Positions 38,879-48,432 of a stretch of 64,000 nt of DNA are shown one piece after another (position 1 is the first letter of the stretch; each line of letters begins with the position of its first letter). The notes beneath the pieces are model-generated. The model saw nothing but the letters and a program-made list of their open reading frames with translations, was not told where the DNA came from and made no database searches. The DNA comes from Opitutia bacterium ISCC 52 (GTDB lineage Bacteria; Verrucomicrobiota; Verrucomicrobiia; Opitutales; UBA2995): the NCBI GenBank assembly GCA_014529675.2, contig CP076040.1, forward strand, positions 2,189,894-2,253,893, read 5' to 3'. Made by a program: the position numbers and the translations under genes.

Positions 38879-40285
38879 ATGGTAATAGAAATTTCCGATG
38901 AAATCATTGAAGCATTTAAAGACATTTGCGGAGTCGATTACATAGAAACTGAGCCCGAAAAAGTTGATAAGCTTTCGAAGGATTTCTATTGGTATTCTCC
39001 GATCCTTAAACCTCTCCTGGAGGACAAGAAGGCTGGAGTGGCCGTTATACCGCAGGATTTGGAAGAGCTGAAGGCCACGGTGGCTATATGCTGCCGTAAT
39101 CGACTCCCAATAACTATCCGAGGAGGAGGAACTGGAAACTACGGTCAGTGCGTACCGCTCCACGGTGGCGTGGTCATCGATCTGTCCGCCCTGGATCGAA
39201 TCATTTCTTTGGACGATGGTGTGGTCCGTGCGGAACCCGGTGCCCGGCTGGTGACAATTGAAACCAAGGCTAGAGAAGTAGGTTATGAGTTGCGCTGCAT
39301 GCCATCCACGTTCGTCAAAAGCACCCTGGGAGGTTTCTTTTGCGGAGGATCAGGTGGAGTCGGTTCCATTACCTGGGGAGGCATTGTCCAGGGAGACAAT
39401 GTAAAATCCGTGACCATTCTTAGCGCAGAAGAAGAGCCCCAGCTAGTGAAGCTAGAGGGTCCGGATGCGATCAAAGCCCTCCACACTTATGGCACCAATG
39501 GAATCATGGTGGAGATAGAAATGCGACTCGCGCCCAAGGTCGATTACCAGCAACTGATATTTTGCCACAAGGACTGGAATACCATTTTCGACTGGACGGA
39601 CGACTTTGCTCGTCAGGATCATTTCAAACGTCGACTGATCACCGGCTTTGAAAACCCTATTCCTCAATACTTCAAAGGCTTGGTTAAGCATTTTGAAGAG
39701 GAAGAGCATGTCACCTTCATCCTGATCTCAACGGACCAAAGCGATGAGGCGAAAGCGCTCGCTGAGGCTGCCGGATTGCGTTTGGCCTACGACCGTCCAC
39801 TCGCCGATCCACCGCGACCACCATATATTACCGATTATACATGGAACCATACCACCTTGTGGGCGCTGCGAGCAGACCCCACCATCACTTACCTCCAGGC
39901 AGGCTTTGGCACTGACTACAAAGCAAAGATGGAAATGCTCTGGGAAAAGTTTCCCGGCGAGATCCTCATGCACATTGAATGGACCGCCGGTAATTCCAAA
40001 ATGAACCAGGAAATCCACCGACCCCTTACCGGTGAAAATGTCCTCGTCGGAGGGATACCACTGGTACTTTACAAGAGCGACGAGCGTCTCCAGGAGATCA
40101 TGGATTACTGCGAAGAAATAGGGGTTTTTATTGCCAACCCACATACCTACGTTTTGGAAGAAGGCGGGATGCATCCGGACATCGAAGAAAAGCGGGCATT
40201 CAAGGACAAGATGGATCCCTTAACTCTGCTGAATCCGGGAAAGATGAAAACCTACCCGAAAAACCCTTTCGCTCAAACAGCCTAA
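38879..40285 (+). CDS. FAD-linked oxidase (GlcD/VAO-type)
   Basis: 468-residue soluble flavoprotein. The FAD-binding PCMH domain is clear: VAVIPQDLEELKATVAIC, the pyrophosphate loop RGGGTGNYGQCVPLHGG, ALDRIISLDDGVVRAEPGARL and GGFFCGGSGGVGSITWGG. The C-terminus ends DPLTLLNPGKMKTYP as in glycolate/lactate-type oxidases. No signal peptide, so cytoplasmic. It oxidises a hydroxy acid, amine or ring substrate that cannot be named. It begins the plus-strand operon FAD oxidase - ABC ATPase - permease - binding protein/cytochrome with 6-bp or overlapping joints. Hence it likely acts on the imported compound. Confidence 0.88.
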   Translation: MVIEISDEIIEAFKDICGVDYIETEPEKVDKLSKDFYWYSPILKPLLEDKKAGVAVIPQDLEELKATVAICCRNRLPITIRGGGTGNYGQCVPLHGGVVIDLSALDRIISLDDGVVRAEPGARLVTIETKAREVGYELRCMPSTFVKSTLGGFFCGGSGGVGSITWGGIVQGDNVKSVTILSAEEEPQLVKLEGPDAIKALHTYGTNGIMVEIEMRLAPKVDYQQLIFCHKDWNTIFDWTDDFARQDHFKRRLITGFENPIPQYFKGLVKHFEEEEHVTFILISTDQSDEAKALAEAAGLRLAYDRPLADPPRPPYITDYTWNHTTLWALRADPTITYLQAGFGTDYKAKMEMLWEKFPGEILMHIEWTAGNSKMNQEIHRPLTGENVLVGGIPLVLYKSDERLQEIMDYCEEIGVFIANPHTYVLEEGGMHPDIEEKRAFKDKMDPLTLLNPGKMKTYPKNPFAQTA

Positions 40286-40291
40286 CACTAC

Positions 40292-41065
40292 ATGTCGGAA
40301 CCACAGCCACCGATTGTCGTATTTGATAAACTCTGCCAACGCTACGGCAACGGCCCGCTGGTACTCGAGGATCTCGACCTTCAGGTTGAGAAAGGAGAAT
40401 TCATCAGCCTGGTTGGCCCCAGTGGCTGCGGCAAATCTACCATCCTAAAGACCATCAGTGGACTCACCCCGCATGCCTCAGGTACTATAAGCATCGATGG
40501 GATGCAGCCCAAGGAAGCACGGGAAGAAACCTTTTTCATTTTCCAGGATGCAAATTTGCTGCCCTGGCTCCGCGTGCAGAACAATGTGGAATTGCCGCTT
40601 CGAATCAGTGGCGACTCAAAGGAGCGCCGTGCAAGGAAAGCCAATAAAATGATAGAGTTGGTCGGTTTAAAAGACGCGACTCGCCAATTTCCCTGGCAAC
40701 TATCGGGTGGCATGCGAATGCGCGTCTCCATCGCCAGAGCCCTGACCGTCTCACCCAGTATCCTGCTTTTAGATGAGCCCTTCGGCGCACTCGATGAAAT
40801 GACTCGAGATCGCTTGAACGAAGATTTGTTGCAGATCCGGGATGAAGATCCATTCACAGCGTTCTTCGTGACGCACTCAGTGGCAGAAGCGGTTTTTCTA
40901 TCCACTCGCATCGTCGTCTTGTCAGCCAACCCGGGTCGCATTGCTGAAATCATCGAAGTACCCTTTGATTTTCCTCGAACAGCGGAGCTGCGTGAGCAAC
41001 CCGAATACCTGCAACTACTCGCTAAAGCGACCCACGCACTACGATCTGTGGAGGAAGAAGCATGA
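40292..41065 (+). CDS. ABC importer ATPase (NitT/TauT/ThiZ type)
   Basis: 257-residue nucleotide-binding subunit. Walker A GPSGCGKST, Q-loop FQDANLLPW, signature LSGGMRMRVSIARAL, Walker B ILLLDEPFGALDE and switch FFVTHSVAEAVFLS are all intact. The family energises uptake of nitrate, taurine, aliphatic sulfonates or pyrimidine precursors. It overlaps the permease gene by 4 bp. With two NMT1/THI5-type binding proteins in the region, a heterocyclic ligand is more likely than taurine. Confidence 0.95.
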   Translation: MSEPQPPIVVFDKLCQRYGNGPLVLEDLDLQVEKGEFISLVGPSGCGKSTILKTISGLTPHASGTISIDGMQPKEAREETFFIFQDANLLPWLRVQNNVELPLRISGDSKERRARKANKMIELVGLKDATRQFPWQLSGGMRMRVSIARALTVSPSILLLDEPFGALDEMTRDRLNEDLLQIRDEDPFTAFFVTHSVAEAVFLSTRIVVLSANPGRIAEIIEVPFDFPRTAELREQPEYLQLLAKATHALRSVEEEA

Positions 41066-41901
41066 ATTTTAAGAAATACAGCCCTTTTCTGATGCCGATC
41101 CTTTCAACGATCGTCATCATCACACTGTGGTACACCATTGGATCACTGATTGTAGATAGCAATATGAAGACGGAGGGCTACACCAAGGAGGATGCTGAAG
41201 CCATCCGTCGCATTCAAATGCCCTATCCCACCGAAATATGGCAGGCCATGGTGGATGAGAGAGCCGACCTGATCACGGCAGCCAAGAACACTTTCGTATC
41301 GGCTGCGATCGGCTTCGTAGCCGCCATCACAATCGGGTATATTATCGCTATGATTTTTGCAGCGTCATCGCTGGTCAAACATGCCACTTACCCCTGGGTT
41401 CTGGTTCTGCAAATGACCCCGGTCGTTATCCTGGCACCCATCATTGCGATCTGGTTAAAGGAAGGGAGAAGCGCGATTACACTGGTTACGTTCCTGATTG
41501 GGTTCTTCCCAATTGTGGCCAACTCCACCCAAGGTCTCATTTCGACCGACAGAAATTTACTCGATCTGTTCACGGTGTGCAATGCCAGCAAGGTTCAGGA
41601 GATATTTCTACTTCGGGTCCCCTTTTCCATGCCTTACTTTCTAACCGGAATGAAGATTGCCGGCACTTTGGCGCCCATCGGAGCTATCACGGGAGACATT
41701 TTTGTAGGCACCTCGGCGAGTGGTGGGGCCGGTCTCGGATTCATGACCATCGTCTACAATTCCAATGTGAAGATTCCTGCCCTTTTCGCTACGGCAACCA
41801 TCGCCTGTACCATGGGTTTCGTATTTGTTGGCTCGGTTAATCTCATTCATTGGCTTGCCTTGAGAAACTGGCACGATTCCATGATCCACAAACAAAAATG
41901 A
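41062..41901 (+). CDS. ABC importer permease (BPD family)
   Basis: 279-residue inner-membrane protein with about six transmembrane segments (LMPILSTIVIITLWYTIGSLI, AAIGFVAAITIGYIIAMIFAA, TYPWVLVLQMTPVVILAPIIAI, ALFATATIACTMGFVFVGSV). The cytoplasmic coupling loop near residues 155-190 contains NASKVQEIFLLRVPFSMPYF, as in SsuC/TauC/ThiX permeases. A charged periplasmic stretch follows the first segment. The start overlaps the ATPase by 4 bp and the stop overlaps the binding-protein start by 4 bp. Confidence 0.93.
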   Translation: MNFKKYSPFLMPILSTIVIITLWYTIGSLIVDSNMKTEGYTKEDAEAIRRIQMPYPTEIWQAMVDERADLITAAKNTFVSAAIGFVAAITIGYIIAMIFAASSLVKHATYPWVLVLQMTPVVILAPIIAIWLKEGRSAITLVTFLIGFFPIVANSTQGLISTDRNLLDLFTVCNASKVQEIFLLRVPFSMPYFLTGMKIAGTLAPIGAITGDIFVGTSASGGAGLGFMTIVYNSNVKIPALFATATIACTMGFVFVGSVNLIHWLALRNWHDSMIHKQK

Positions 41902-43664
41902 TCGCTTCGCTTCGCACCTGCTTCCTTTCTATCACCCTGACCATTCTGAGTATCCTGCTCGTCGCCTGTGGCGGAGGTAATTCATCTCAAGAGTCAGAGA
42001 ACGGTCTGACAAAGATTGTTCTGCAAACTGACTGGTACGCTCAACCGGAGCACGGTGGATTCTACCAGGCCTTGGCCCAAGGATACTATGAAGAGGTGGG
42101 ATTGGATGTGGAAATCATTCCTGGCGGCCCAAACGCATTGCCAGTCCAAAAAGTAGCACAAGGAGTAGCAGACTTTGCCATCGGGAGAAGCGACGAAGTT
42201 ATCATCGCTACCTCTAGACAAGTTCCTGTCGCAATCGCGGGCGCCCTTATGCAGCACGATCCGCAAGCTGTCCTCTTCCACAAAGAATCGGGCATCACAA
42301 AATTTGAGGATTTAGATGGTAAAACCATCATGGCAAATCCCGGCTCCGCTTTCATTCGCATCATGGAGCAAACCTATGATATCGACGTAAACATCATGCC
42401 ACTAGACTATGGCATGAACCGATTTCTTGCAGATAAAAATTTCATACAGCAGTGCTTTATAACCAACGAGCCTTACTACGTCGAAAAGGAAGGCGCTGAC
42501 GCAGGCACCCTACTCCTCTCCGATTCCGGATTTTCTCCCTATCGTGTTTGGTTCACCTCACGCGGATTCGCCCGCGCCAAGCCTGATATTATTAAAGCAT
42601 TTACCGAAGCCTCCATTCGGGGCTGGAATGACTACCTGACGGGTGATCGTACCGACGCAAATGCCATGATTTCCGCCAACAATCCTCAACAAACTCCGGA
42701 GTTAATGGATTACGTGGCCAACTCCATGATCGAAAACAAACTGGTTTCCGGTCGTCCGGAAAACGGCGAAAAGACAGGCCTAGTAACCACCGAGCGAATA
42801 CAGAAGCAGATCGAACAATTAACAGAGATCGAAATGCTGGAGTCTGAAGTTAAAGTGGAAGACGTTCTTATCGAAGGCACCATCGATCTCAGCCAGGCAA
42901 CACCGAGCTATATAAAACCTCAGCATTGGCCCAACCTCGTCCTGCATACCAGCAACGGCATCCAACAGAGCCAACAAGTCATCAAGCCTGCACAGATGGC
43001 AGAGATAGCCGTTGAAGCTCGCCGTAAGTTCTTCGAAACTGCCGATGAGCATTACGATATGCAAATCGTGTATCTCGCAGACTTTATAGAAACATTCGTT
43101 TCCGACCCCGAGCTCACATTCTGGATCACCAATTACGGGGATAAATACCAATCCAATTTTACGCCTGATATACTCAACACCGTTAAACCGTATTTCATTC
43201 TGACCATCGATGGTCAATCAATCGTAGATTGGCTTGATTCCATTGATCACCCTGAGTGGGGGCCGCATGTTCTCAATATTGAGTCGACCGAAGGACTGCT
43301 CGATCCGCCTCACAAAAATCCCTGGGGAGTCTCCAAAATACATGCCGTGACAAAAGAGCTGGCCTTCTCAGGTCTGGGGAGCAGTGAACTAGGCGAATCA
43401 GCTGAAAAGGGCCAATTGATTTTTGCGAACAGCTGTGCCAGTTGCCACCAAACGGGAAACGGACTGCTTGGAGGTTCAGTTTCATCCAGAACCATGCCTA
43501 TGTTGGCAGCCTTTGCCATAAACGCGGAAGATTATTTCAGAAAGATGCTTATTTCGCCGAAAGAGACGAATCCTCTGGCCGAAAAGATGCCAAGCTACGC
43601 ACATTACCAGGAGGAGCATATTGTTAGTCTGATCGATTTCCTGAAGACTTTGGCAATCAACTAG
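41898..43664 (+). CDS. NMT1/THI5-type binding lipoprotein fused to cytochrome c
   Basis: 588 residues from the ATG at 41898, selected because it forms an ATGA overlap with the permease and places a lipobox (LLVAC, Cys24). Residues about 35-340 are a type 2 periplasmic binding protein of the NMT1/THI5-like group (TDWYAQPEHGGFYQALAQGY, DLDGKTIMANPGSAF, DKNFIQQCFITNEPYY). A helical linker leads to a domain like that of the lipoprotein at 34687 (YGDKYQSNFTPD, HPEWGPHVLNIESTEGLLDP, HKNPWG). A cytochrome c follows with haem CASCH (513-517) and Met in KMPSY. The Cys of the paralogue's ANCSDKYQS is Tyr here. A substrate-binding protein with its own haem is very unusual and suggests that ligand capture is coupled to electron transfer. 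Confidence 0.9.
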   Translation: MIASLRTCFLSITLTILSILLVACGGGNSSQESENGLTKIVLQTDWYAQPEHGGFYQALAQGYYEEVGLDVEIIPGGPNALPVQKVAQGVADFAIGRSDEVIIATSRQVPVAIAGALMQHDPQAVLFHKESGITKFEDLDGKTIMANPGSAFIRIMEQTYDIDVNIMPLDYGMNRFLADKNFIQQCFITNEPYYVEKEGADAGTLLLSDSGFSPYRVWFTSRGFARAKPDIIKAFTEASIRGWNDYLTGDRTDANAMISANNPQQTPELMDYVANSMIENKLVSGRPENGEKTGLVTTERIQKQIEQLTEIEMLESEVKVEDVLIEGTIDLSQATPSYIKPQHWPNLVLHTSNGIQQSQQVIKPAQMAEIAVEARRKFFETADEHYDMQIVYLADFIETFVSDPELTFWITNYGDKYQSNFTPDILNTVKPYFILTIDGQSIVDWLDSIDHPEWGPHVLNIESTEGLLDPPHKNPWGVSKIHAVTKELAFSGLGSSELGESAEKGQLIFANSCASCHQTGNGLLGGSVSSRTMPMLAAFAINAEDYFRKMLISPKETNPLAEKMPSYAHYQEEHIVSLIDFLKTLAIN

Positions 43665-43882
43665 TTGTCGAATCACTCTTGAGCTTTAGCTCAACACAAC
43701 AGGATCCTCCCTAGGGCAGAATCATGAATTATATTTATCGTATTTATTAATCAAATACATGGATCGTTTTGGACCACTCTAAACATCAAGTTAACCTTCA
43801 AGGTTTATTACATTTGGCACATAACATGCTAACTTGTTAACAATAAAGTTCTTTGTTTGAATACAAAACACTATCAGAAGAA

Positions 43883-46447
43883 ATGAAAATGAAACTGCGA
43901 CAAGCTGCTCTTATCTACATCCTGGGAGCCTCCACCTGGCTTTCAGCTCAGGACGACGTGGATGGCCCTATCCTGGAATTGGATGAATTCATAACCGAAG
44001 AAGTAAGCCAGGAATTATCTGACTCACTAATTCCAACTGACCGGAGTGTGGGTTCCGCCTTTTTTGCCGATATGGAACTCTTGGATATTCCTCGATCAGT
44101 CCTGGTTCTCTCGCCAGAAACGATGGAGCAATTCCAGATCGAAGACTTTAATGATCTACAAAATATCGGTGCCGGTACCGAGCGATACAATTTCTATGGC
44201 ATCGCCGGACAACCGGTTCTTCGCGGGTGGCAAGGTGGCATCTACTTTAACGGTATGCTTCGTGCCTTCCAACGAAACGAAATGCCAACCTCCTTCGGAG
44301 CTCTTGAAGCAATGGAGGTCGTCAAAGGCCCTGCACCTGCACAGTTCATTCCCAGCCATGTCGGCGGTTACGTGAACATGCTCCCTAAATCTCCATTTTT
44401 CGATGAATCCAGAGGTGAATTCAAATTCGAGTTTGGATCCAACAACCATTACAATATCCAGGTCGACAAGGGAGGTCCATTCCTCGCAGGAAGCAAACCC
44501 GCTGCTTACCGCGTTTCCATTACTTCTCAAAACGCGGATACCTGGTACAATAATGTAGGAAACGATTTCAACTCGGTTTACGCATCCATCAAAATGAAAC
44601 TCTCCGAAGAAACCTACCTCTTCGCTGGTGCTGAGTATTACGAATTCAAATCAAACGAAAATGCTGCCTGGAATCGTCCTACTCAGAATCTGGTTGATAC
44701 CGGTCAATATGTAATCGGTGAACCACTCAGCCTCGTACGCACAGAAAACGGCGGATTTGCCGATAGAAACCTGCTCAGCTACAGTGCCGATTTCCGTGCT
44801 CTGGTTGTGCCTGCATCTGTCGTGGATGGCGCCAGCCTTTCTACCGACCAAATGTCTGCACTCAAAGACCTGAGCGATCCTGCAGTGCGTGCCGCAATTT
44901 ACGATGGTTTGCCAGCTGACATAGCACAAACCACTTCCGGCTATCTATATACACCAGATTACTTCCTGGCAGGTGGCCCCGTGTTCACAGAAAAAATCAG
45001 CGGCAAGCAAATCCTCGCCGACCCGAGAGACTTCGCTGATTCAGAAGACTTAATGATATTCGCCGATCTGGAGCACTTCTTCAGCGACAGCACGGTCATG
45101 ACAAACAAACTGTTTATTGAAGACATCACGACCGATAAGCTTTCTTCCTACCAATACGCATTTCGCATGGACCAGACAGTGATCGACGATCGTTTCTCAC
45201 TGACCACCACCCTGGAGCCCAGTGATTCAAGCACGGTCGTATTGGATTACGGGGTACAAGTTAGGAAAACTGAGGCGACTCAGCTGCAGGACTTCTGGGC
45301 AGAACCATTCTCACGTCGCGATATTTCCCGCGATGAGATTAGTCAAAATAGCGTTTTTCTTTCTGGTGCTCAGTTTGATCCATCTACTAACAACAACTAC
45401 TGGGGTGGCGGATTTGGGGCCGGTGGCCCAGGAGGTCACGCCGTTGAATCGGACCTTGAGCAGCATGGAGCATTTCTCTCCGCATTGTTTGACATGAATG
45501 AAGTCTTCTCGATTATCGCCAGTGCTCGTTACGACACCGTCGACATCAAAGCCAAGGTGCCTGAAGGCCCCACAGATATCGCACAGAATGTAACCGAGGA
45601 CGATGATTCCTTTTTTAACTTCAGTATCAACCCAACCATCAAGCTGGGCGAAAATGCCAGCATCTATGGCGCCTACCAAGAAGCATCTACCTATGCTCCG
45701 ACCCAAGGGGGTGCCGTATTAAGCACAGGAAACTTCGGGGATTCCGAGCTCACAGAAGTGGGTATAAAAACGTCTGCTTTCGATGGCCGATTCTACGCAA
45801 GTGTTGCCTGGTATGAATGGGAGCAAGCTGCCTTTAATGATAGAACCAATACCTCTGATCCTTACGAATCCGAAGGTATTGAATTCGAAGCCACCATCGC
45901 CGTCTCTGAGAACGTAACAATAATTGCCAGCTATGGTGATCGGGAAACAATACGTACGGCCCCTCTCGGCTTCCGTTCAATGCCTTGGAATCTCGCTGAC
46001 CCAACGGGTGCACTGAACGACGAGATCGGGCTTGCACTTGAAGGGGGCTCTTTATTGCACCAGTTCACCGATGCGTTTGGTGGATTTACTCCTGAAGGAG
46101 GCGCTCCATCCAACAACCCTGATTTGATTATGCCGGGAGCACCTGAGACGACTGCCAAGCTGTTTGTCTCTTCTAGCTTCGAGAACGGATTCGGCCTTTC
46201 AGTCGGAGGAGTTTACAGTGACAAATTCTGGGCCAGCATGGACCGCTTTATCCTGGTTCCTTCCTCGGTCGTCATCAATTCAAACATCTGGTACGATGCT
46301 GGAAGCTGGAAAGCGATGCTCAGCCTCGAGAACATCACCGGTGAAGACTACTTCATCGGAGCAGATCCGATCTTTGCAGCCAACACAGCTCTAAGTAAAG
46401 CACCGGACGAAGTCCAGGCCCGCATGACTGTGACCGTACCCTTCTGA
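43883..46447 (+). CDS. TonB-dependent outer-membrane receptor
   Basis: 854 residues from the ATG at 43883; a TTG at 43853 would add residues before a good signal peptide (MKMKLRQAALIYILGASTWLSA). A TonB-box-like stretch ELDEFIT follows, then a plug domain (IPRSVLVLSPETMEQFQIEDF, VLRGWQGGIYFNGMLR, ALEAMEVVKGPAPAQF) and a long beta-barrel ending in an aromatic residue (ARMTVTVPF). It would bring the substrate across the outer membrane for the ABC importer encoded just upstream. 218 bp separate the two genes, so it probably has its own promoter. Confidence 0.93.
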   Translation: MKMKLRQAALIYILGASTWLSAQDDVDGPILELDEFITEEVSQELSDSLIPTDRSVGSAFFADMELLDIPRSVLVLSPETMEQFQIEDFNDLQNIGAGTERYNFYGIAGQPVLRGWQGGIYFNGMLRAFQRNEMPTSFGALEAMEVVKGPAPAQFIPSHVGGYVNMLPKSPFFDESRGEFKFEFGSNNHYNIQVDKGGPFLAGSKPAAYRVSITSQNADTWYNNVGNDFNSVYASIKMKLSEETYLFAGAEYYEFKSNENAAWNRPTQNLVDTGQYVIGEPLSLVRTENGGFADRNLLSYSADFRALVVPASVVDGASLSTDQMSALKDLSDPAVRAAIYDGLPADIAQTTSGYLYTPDYFLAGGPVFTEKISGKQILADPRDFADSEDLMIFADLEHFFSDSTVMTNKLFIEDITTDKLSSYQYAFRMDQTVIDDRFSLTTTLEPSDSSTVVLDYGVQVRKTEATQLQDFWAEPFSRRDISRDEISQNSVFLSGAQFDPSTNNNYWGGGFGAGGPGGHAVESDLEQHGAFLSALFDMNEVFSIIASARYDTVDIKAKVPEGPTDIAQNVTEDDDSFFNFSINPTIKLGENASIYGAYQEASTYAPTQGGAVLSTGNFGDSELTEVGIKTSAFDGRFYASVAWYEWEQAAFNDRTNTSDPYESEGIEFEATIAVSENVTIIASYGDRETIRTAPLGFRSMPWNLADPTGALNDEIGLALEGGSLLHQFTDAFGGFTPEGGAPSNNPDLIMPGAPETTAKLFVSSSFENGFGLSVGGVYSDKFWASMDRFILVPSSVVINSNIWYDAGSWKAMLSLENITGEDYFIGADPIFAANTALSKAPDEVQARMTVTVPF

Positions 46448-46469
46448 TAAATTTCTTGTCGGTTTGACC

Positions 46470-46511
46470 AAAGGGCATGCCGGAAATAGTCCGACATGCC
46501 CTTTGCTTTTT
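46470..46511 (+). terminator. Strong hairpin with T-run after TonB receptor
   Basis: Arms 46470-46484 (AAAGGGCATGCCGGA) and 46490-46504 pair over 15 positions with one mismatch around a 5-base loop and are followed by GCTTTTTAAA. It looks like an intrinsic terminator 23 bp after the receptor stop. It also ends only 8-15 bp before the ATG of the next gene, so it may act as an attenuator or hide that gene's ribosome-binding site. Confidence 0.72.
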
Positions 46512-46518
46512 AAACACC

Positions 46519-47502
46519 ATGAACGCAAGCTCCACTCCACTACTCACTCTATGGGCAATCCTCGTATCAGGTCTTAGTTTCTCAGGATGCGGGGGCGGTG
46601 CCGACGAATCGACCAAAGATGGACGCTTTAATGTGCGGGTTCAGTTGGACTGGGTTGCAGAACCCGAACATGGTGCATTTTATACAGCTGAGGCCATGGG
46701 GTATTTCGTTGAGGAAGGCCTGAACGTAACCTTGGTTCAAGGAGGACCCAATTCACTTTCCATCAATAAGGTCGCGACCGGACAGGCTCATCTGGGCCAG
46801 GCGGACAGCACCAACGTGATCCTGGCCATTGAGGGCGGTGCTCCGGTGGTCAATGTCGCCTCCGTTTTTCAAAACGATCCCAGTGTCCTAATGATGCAAG
46901 AGGACTGTCCAGTCGAAGATTGGAAAGACCTCCAAAGCATGACGGTCATGGTTAGACCGGAATGGGCTTTCATTCCGTATTTGAAAAAGAAGTACGACAT
47001 TGAATTCGATATTGTACCCCAGAATTTTGAATTAGGGCGCCTAATGACCGACAAGAACTTTGTGCAACAAGGATTCTGCATCGCAGAGCCTTTTTTCGTA
47101 AAACAACAAGGCATAAACCTGAAGTTTCTCTACGCCTGGGATACCGGCTTCGATGCTTACACGACCCTCTTTTCCAATAAAGCATTTGCCTACTCTTATC
47201 CTGAAGAATTGAAGGCTTTTATTCGGGCATTAAAACGAGGCTACAGTTATTACATCGAAGTGGATCCTCAGCCAGCGCACGACATCATGCTGGCGATCAA
47301 CTCGAAAGCGTCGCCTGAATTCCTTGATTTTTCACGCGCGATGATCATCGACGCCGAGCTACACAAAACGGACGACACCGATTACCTCACCATTTCAAGA
47401 GATCGCTACCAAACCCAACTCGATCAGCTAACGGATCTGAAAATCATAAATGAAGTTTCCTTGACGGTCGAACAAGTCATGACTGACAAATACGTCCCAT
47501 AA
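46519..47502 (+). CDS. Second NMT1/THI5-type binding lipoprotein
   Basis: 327 residues from the ATG at 46519; this start gives a lipoprotein signal with lipobox LSFSGC, better than 46477. A single type 2 periplasmic binding domain follows: VQLDWVAEPEHGAFYTAEAM, LVQGGPNSLSINKVATGQAH, DKNFVQQGFCIAEPFFVKQQG. It aligns along its length with the binding half of the cytochrome fusion protein (DWxAxPEHGxFY, DKNFxQQxF) but has no haem domain. It may serve the same permease with a different or related ligand. It lies right behind a terminator-like hairpin, so expression could be controlled separately. Confidence 0.9.
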   Translation: MNASSTPLLTLWAILVSGLSFSGCGGGADESTKDGRFNVRVQLDWVAEPEHGAFYTAEAMGYFVEEGLNVTLVQGGPNSLSINKVATGQAHLGQADSTNVILAIEGGAPVVNVASVFQNDPSVLMMQEDCPVEDWKDLQSMTVMVRPEWAFIPYLKKKYDIEFDIVPQNFELGRLMTDKNFVQQGFCIAEPFFVKQQGINLKFLYAWDTGFDAYTTLFSNKAFAYSYPEELKAFIRALKRGYSYYIEVDPQPAHDIMLAINSKASPEFLDFSRAMIIDAELHKTDDTDYLTISRDRYQTQLDQLTDLKIINEVSLTVEQVMTDKYVP

Positions 47503-47505
47503 AGC

Positions 47506-48306
47506 TTAGAGCCCGTCTTCAATCGGCGGCCGGGCGTATTCATACTCAACCATTTCTTTCAGGAACTTCATAGTTCCCTGCACTGAGCGCTCAAGGTAGT
47601 CGGCCGCGATGTCATCCGTCACATGAGTGGGATCGCCAAACACGCCCGTAGCAGACCAGTCTTTGGTTTTCCATTGCGCATAACCTTTGCCAACCAAACC
47701 AATTCCTGTCTCCGGATAATCAGGAAAACAAGGCTTCGCTTTGTCTTCCTTAACCAAGTCAGGAGTCAAGGCTTTGATCAGTGCCGTTTCGGTGAAATTG
47801 GCGTGAATACCAAATTGCTTTTCTCTCGGATCAACTCCCTCCGGCAACGCCGTTTCATCAAGGTAAGTTCCAGCAGATCCAAAAAAGGTAGTCATGCCGA
47901 ACTCGTCACGGATGTCGCGAGTGACCGCATGCAGGATGCCAATATTCCCTCCATGCCCATTGAAGAAACAGAGTTTGCGAAAGCCTGACTCGTGGACACT
48001 CCGGCCAATATCGAAGAGCACGTCATAAAGCGTCTTGGCTCCGATCCAGATGGTACCTGGAAAACCACGATGCTCGTTACTCTTGCTGATCGTAATCGGC
48101 GATAGACGATAGGCTGGTACATCCTCAGGCAATCGATCCATGGCACGTTCAAGCACGCCTGAACTAATGATCGTATCCGTATAAGTCGGCAAATGATGAC
48201 CGTGTTGCTCGGTCGCACCGACGGGAAGGACAGCCACGGCTTTTGATTTATCCAGAGCTTTAACCTCCGGCCAGGTCATGTGAGAAAGAAAACGTTGAAC
48301 AGCCAT
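47506..48306 (-). CDS. Creatininase-family amidohydrolase
   Basis: 266-residue cytoplasmic hydrolase with the family's metal blocks: PVGATEQHGHHLPTYTDT, SNEHRGFPGT and FFNGHGGN. The last block reads IHANFTETA where many relatives have HAGE(I/V)ET, so the local Gly-Glu is Asn-Phe while the following Glu is kept. It is convergent with the second binding protein (3 bp between stops) and divergent from the Rid-family gene. Third creatininase-like gene in the island; two seem catalytic and one does not. It probably hydrolyses a cyclic amide. Confidence 0.9.
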   Translation of the reverse strand: MAVQRFLSHMTWPEVKALDKSKAVAVLPVGATEQHGHHLPTYTDTIISSGVLERAMDRLPEDVPAYRLSPITISKSNEHRGFPGTIWIGAKTLYDVLFDIGRSVHESGFRKLCFFNGHGGNIGILHAVTRDIRDEFGMTTFFGSAGTYLDETALPEGVDPREKQFGIHANFTETALIKALTPDLVKEDKAKPCFPDYPETGIGLVGKGYAQWKTKDWSATGVFGDPTHVTDDIAADYLERSVQGTMKFLKEMVEYEYARPPIEDGL

Positions 48307-48432
48307 AAGATGAGTTCAGCTATTTTCGTACCGATAGACCAGCTTCAAACAAACTTCTCCAATTGAACCAATGCCCTTGCCGAGCAAATCCGTTTTGGCA
48401 TCCTCAATGCTAGGATGACCAGCGACAAAACT

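Noticed and set aside
38801-39163. 120-residue minus-strand frame overlapping the FAD oxidase start
   Set aside because: It lies opposite a clear coding region, shows no family features and has typical shadow-frame composition.
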